Part shown: positions 62,241 through 64,000 of the stretch, one piece after another
Position numbering within the stretch: the stretch's first letter is position 1
Layout: the number at the start of each line of letters is the position of its first letter
DNA from: Paroedura picta
Taxonomy: Eukaryota; Chordata; Lepidosauria; Squamata; Gekkonidae
Length of the DNA stretch: 64,000 bases
Assembly: GCF_049243985.1 (NCBI RefSeq)
Contig: NC_135369.1
Coordinates: 19,618,533 to 19,682,532 of the forward strand
Reading direction: 5' to 3'
The notes under the pieces: generated by a model
Database searches by the model: none
Told to the model about the DNA's origin: nothing
The model's input: the letters and a program-made list of their open reading frames with translations, nothing else
Translations under genes and position numbers: made by a program

Positions 62241-63334
62241 CTGCAGGAGAACAGAAATTCAGGAAGTCGACCTCCTCTTCTGACCATTAGCAGGGCTGAC
62301 ACCCCGTGAGAAAAGCCATTAGCCGAGAAACTGCACAAGGCATGGACTGAATCTGAACAAATGTGTAGTTCATTGTTTTAAGTCCTCCCACCCCCAGGGA
62401 TGAATGGAGACCGGAGCATGCAGGAGTGGGGCCACAGAGGACTGCATTGGGGTGGAGGCTAAATTTGTTTCCCAGTGACTGAGAATCAAGCTTGCTCCTA
62501 TCGGCATATACACACCACCATAGTCCCCTCCCATATTCTGAATCGTAGTCACGCTGCAACATGAAAGACTATTGGGATTTGGCTTTTATGTGTACAGGTA
62601 GTGCTTACAATGGGGAAAAGGGCTTTTCTTTTTTCTTTTGTTACTTGCCATGCTTCTCTTAAATCTTGTGCAAAGATGTGTAAGTACTCAAATGTGTGCT
62701 AACCTTCCGTTTCATAGAATCATAGAGTTGGAAGGGGCCAGGTAGGCCATCTAGTCCAACGCCCTGCTCAATGCAGGATCAACCTAAAGCATCCAGGATA
62801 GGTATCTGTCCAGCCACTGCTTGAAGAGCCCCAGGGAGGGGAACCTCAAACCTTGCTTAGGCAGCCCATTCCATGGTTAAACGACTCCGACTGAAGCTTA
62901 AATGCATTACTACAGGTCCTCTCCTCTGCTGCCAACAGGAACTGCTCCAAGTGACAACCTTTCAAGTACTTCAAGAGAGCCATCATGACTCCTCTCAACC
63001 TCCTCTTCTCCAGGTTGAGAATTTCCAAATACCTTGTAGGGCTTTTCTTCTAGCTGATTCTTACCAGACTACACCTCCTTACTGAACAGGGCTGGGGATC
63101 TTTATTTCTCAGCGATCTTCAGAACAGCTGCTTGGTCCTTGGGATCCTTCCCATTGTTGGGATCTGGCTGGATTTCAGCTCTCGGAACTCTCTGGGGGAC
63201 TCCTGGAGCCACCTTCAGACCCGCTGGAGAGCCCCCTCATCCCTCCCTTAGGACGGTGTATGTTGACATTTACCCTTGAGGATTCCGTGCCTGTCTCTTC
63301 ACTATCTCTGCACTGTCGCGCCTGGAGACGAAAG
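62099..63334 (-). CDS. BGLAP: Osteocalcin (bone Gla protein), 3' exons only
   Basis: Osteocalcin is a secreted bone-matrix protein that binds calcium through vitamin K-dependent gamma-carboxyglutamate. Exon 3 (63274-63334) and exon 4 (62099-62240) join across a 1,033-base intron in matching phase. Exon 3 gives [18 protein letters not shown], aligned with the human propeptide AAFVSKQEGSEVVKRPRR: the Phe-rich carboxylase docking start and a basic RxxR cleavage site. The mature peptide would be 50 residues (human 49) and keeps all three Gla positions (LES, REI, CEL), both Cys, and the C-terminus [11 protein letters not shown]. Exons 1-2 (signal peptide and short pro-segment) were not found on the minus strand up to the right edge, so the gene is partial here. 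It is transcribed toward the cystatin cluster. Confidence 0.95.
62713..63065 (-). mobile_element. CR1 LINE 3' part in BGLAP intron 3
   Basis: catagaatcatagagttgga, ccatctagtccaacgccctg and, on the minus strand, [20 protein letters not shown]. Confidence 0.9.
63274..63334 (-). CDS. BGLAP: BGLAP exon 3 (propeptide)
   Basis: A 61-nt exon with acceptor ttctccttggcag and donor gtaaat. The first Ala codon is split with the unseen exon 2. Confidence 0.9.
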
Positions 63335-63399
63335 CTGCCAAGGAGAAGAATCAGGTGGTCACTGCCAAGAAAGGCTTTGCAACTAACAACACCCTAAAC

Positions 63400-63525
63400 C
63401 AGGGGTAGTCAAACTGTGGCCCTCCCGATGTCCATTGACTGCAATTCCCACGAGCTCCTGCCAGCGTTCGCTCATGGGAATGGTAGTCCATGGACATCTG
63501 GAGGGCTGCAGTTTGACTACCCCTG
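63400..63525. mobile_element. Palindromic hAT MITE upstream of BGLAP exon 3
   Basis: caggggtagtcaaactgtgg to gcagtttgactacccctg; flanks ccctaaac and ccctaaag, 7 of 8. Confidence 0.9.
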
Positions 63526-63533
63526 CCCTAAAG

Positions 63534-64000
63534 ATCACCACTTTGGGTTGATTCCAGTTAGGGGTGGTTCCGAATTTCTCATCCCTGCCGTCTCACCCCA
63601 ATTCCCATTCGGATCTCATGGTTCTGTGCTGTTAACAGTGGTGGTTCCTCTGGAGCAAGAAGCCCTCTGCTGGTAGAGAAGGCCATTGTGTGCTGGTGGA
63701 AGGCGCCACTGTTAGAAGAATTTGACCTCCACGTGGATGAGTAGAAAATTAATTTGTTTAGAAGTCACGGTCATAAGGGAGTATACTGCATTCTATACAA
63801 ATCTTTATTTTTTTTTAAAGATAAAAACTCCCTTTCGAGATCGAACAGTCCCTACCCTAAGCATAGATTATTTATTTATACAATGTTAACTAAATAGCCA
63901 CTGTTATATAACTATGAGAATGTGCTTTGTTTGCACATTATATTTGTATATGCTGAAGAAGCTTGTGGACAAAATGCATAGGGAATTTTTTGCAAAATAA
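63534..64000. other. Right edge: BGLAP exons 1-2 not found
   Basis: The minus strand was searched for a signal peptide and a short pro-segment exon; none was convincing. AT-rich from 63.78 kb. Confidence 0.4.

Noticed and set aside
63560-63700. BGLAP exon 1 from an ATG on the minus strand near 63.66 kb
   Set aside because: The peptide lacks a hydrophobic signal core and no donor in the right phase follows.

Overview
This is a vertebrate nuclear segment, almost certainly from a squamate reptile (lizard or gecko type). The evidence is the repeat mix: Sauria SINEs with the 'gagcctcttgtggcgcagag' head, a hybrid 5S-rRNA-type SINE, a Bov-B (RTE) LINE with a long open reverse-transcriptase frame, CR1 and L2-type LINE pieces, a Penelope-like element, SPIN-type hAT transposons, and many copies of a palindromic hAT MITE. 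About two dozen copies of one tRNA-derived SINE supply most of the short ORFs in the window. The species cannot be fixed from the sequence alone.

Four host genes can be read. (1) LGALS12 (galectin-12), + strand, nine coding exons from 8,509 to 38,416, encodes about 313 residues with two galectin domains. Its first exon lies 8.7 kb upstream of the second and is too short to show as a long ORF. (2) A type 2 cystatin, most like cystatin E/M (CST6), + strand, three exons from 40,793 to 43,106, keeps all protease-contact motifs. (3) A second three-exon cystatin-family gene, + strand, 48,433 to 50,444, keeps the four-cysteine frame and the intron phases. It has lost the glycine, QxVxG and PW contact motifs and has gained an acidic, proline- and tyrosine-rich tail. 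(4) The 3' part of osteocalcin (BGLAP), - strand, consists of exon 4 at 62,099-62,240 and exon 3 at 63,274-63,334. The signal-peptide exons lie beyond the right edge or were not recognised.

Layout: 1-8,500 is repeat-rich flank with a Penelope-like RT remnant. 8,500-38,420 is LGALS12, with introns packed with SINEs, CR1, Bov-B, hAT elements and one short solo LTR 53 bases before exon 4. 39-40 kb holds an L2-like LINE remnant and a hAT element. 40.6-50.7 kb is the cystatin pair. 50.7-62 kb is intergenic, with a second solo LTR, a SPIN copy inside a CR1, and a CpG-rich island at about 59.0-59.4 kb. 62-63.4 kb is osteocalcin.

The genes do not form a pathway. LGALS12 and CST6 both map to human 11q12-q13, so their proximity fits a conserved block. 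Osteocalcin maps to human 1q22, so its presence here is a notable linkage. The best candidates for something undescribed are the predicted non-inhibitory cystatin-like gene, the CpG island with a possible terminal exon, and a 900-base inverted-repeat element near 24 kb.
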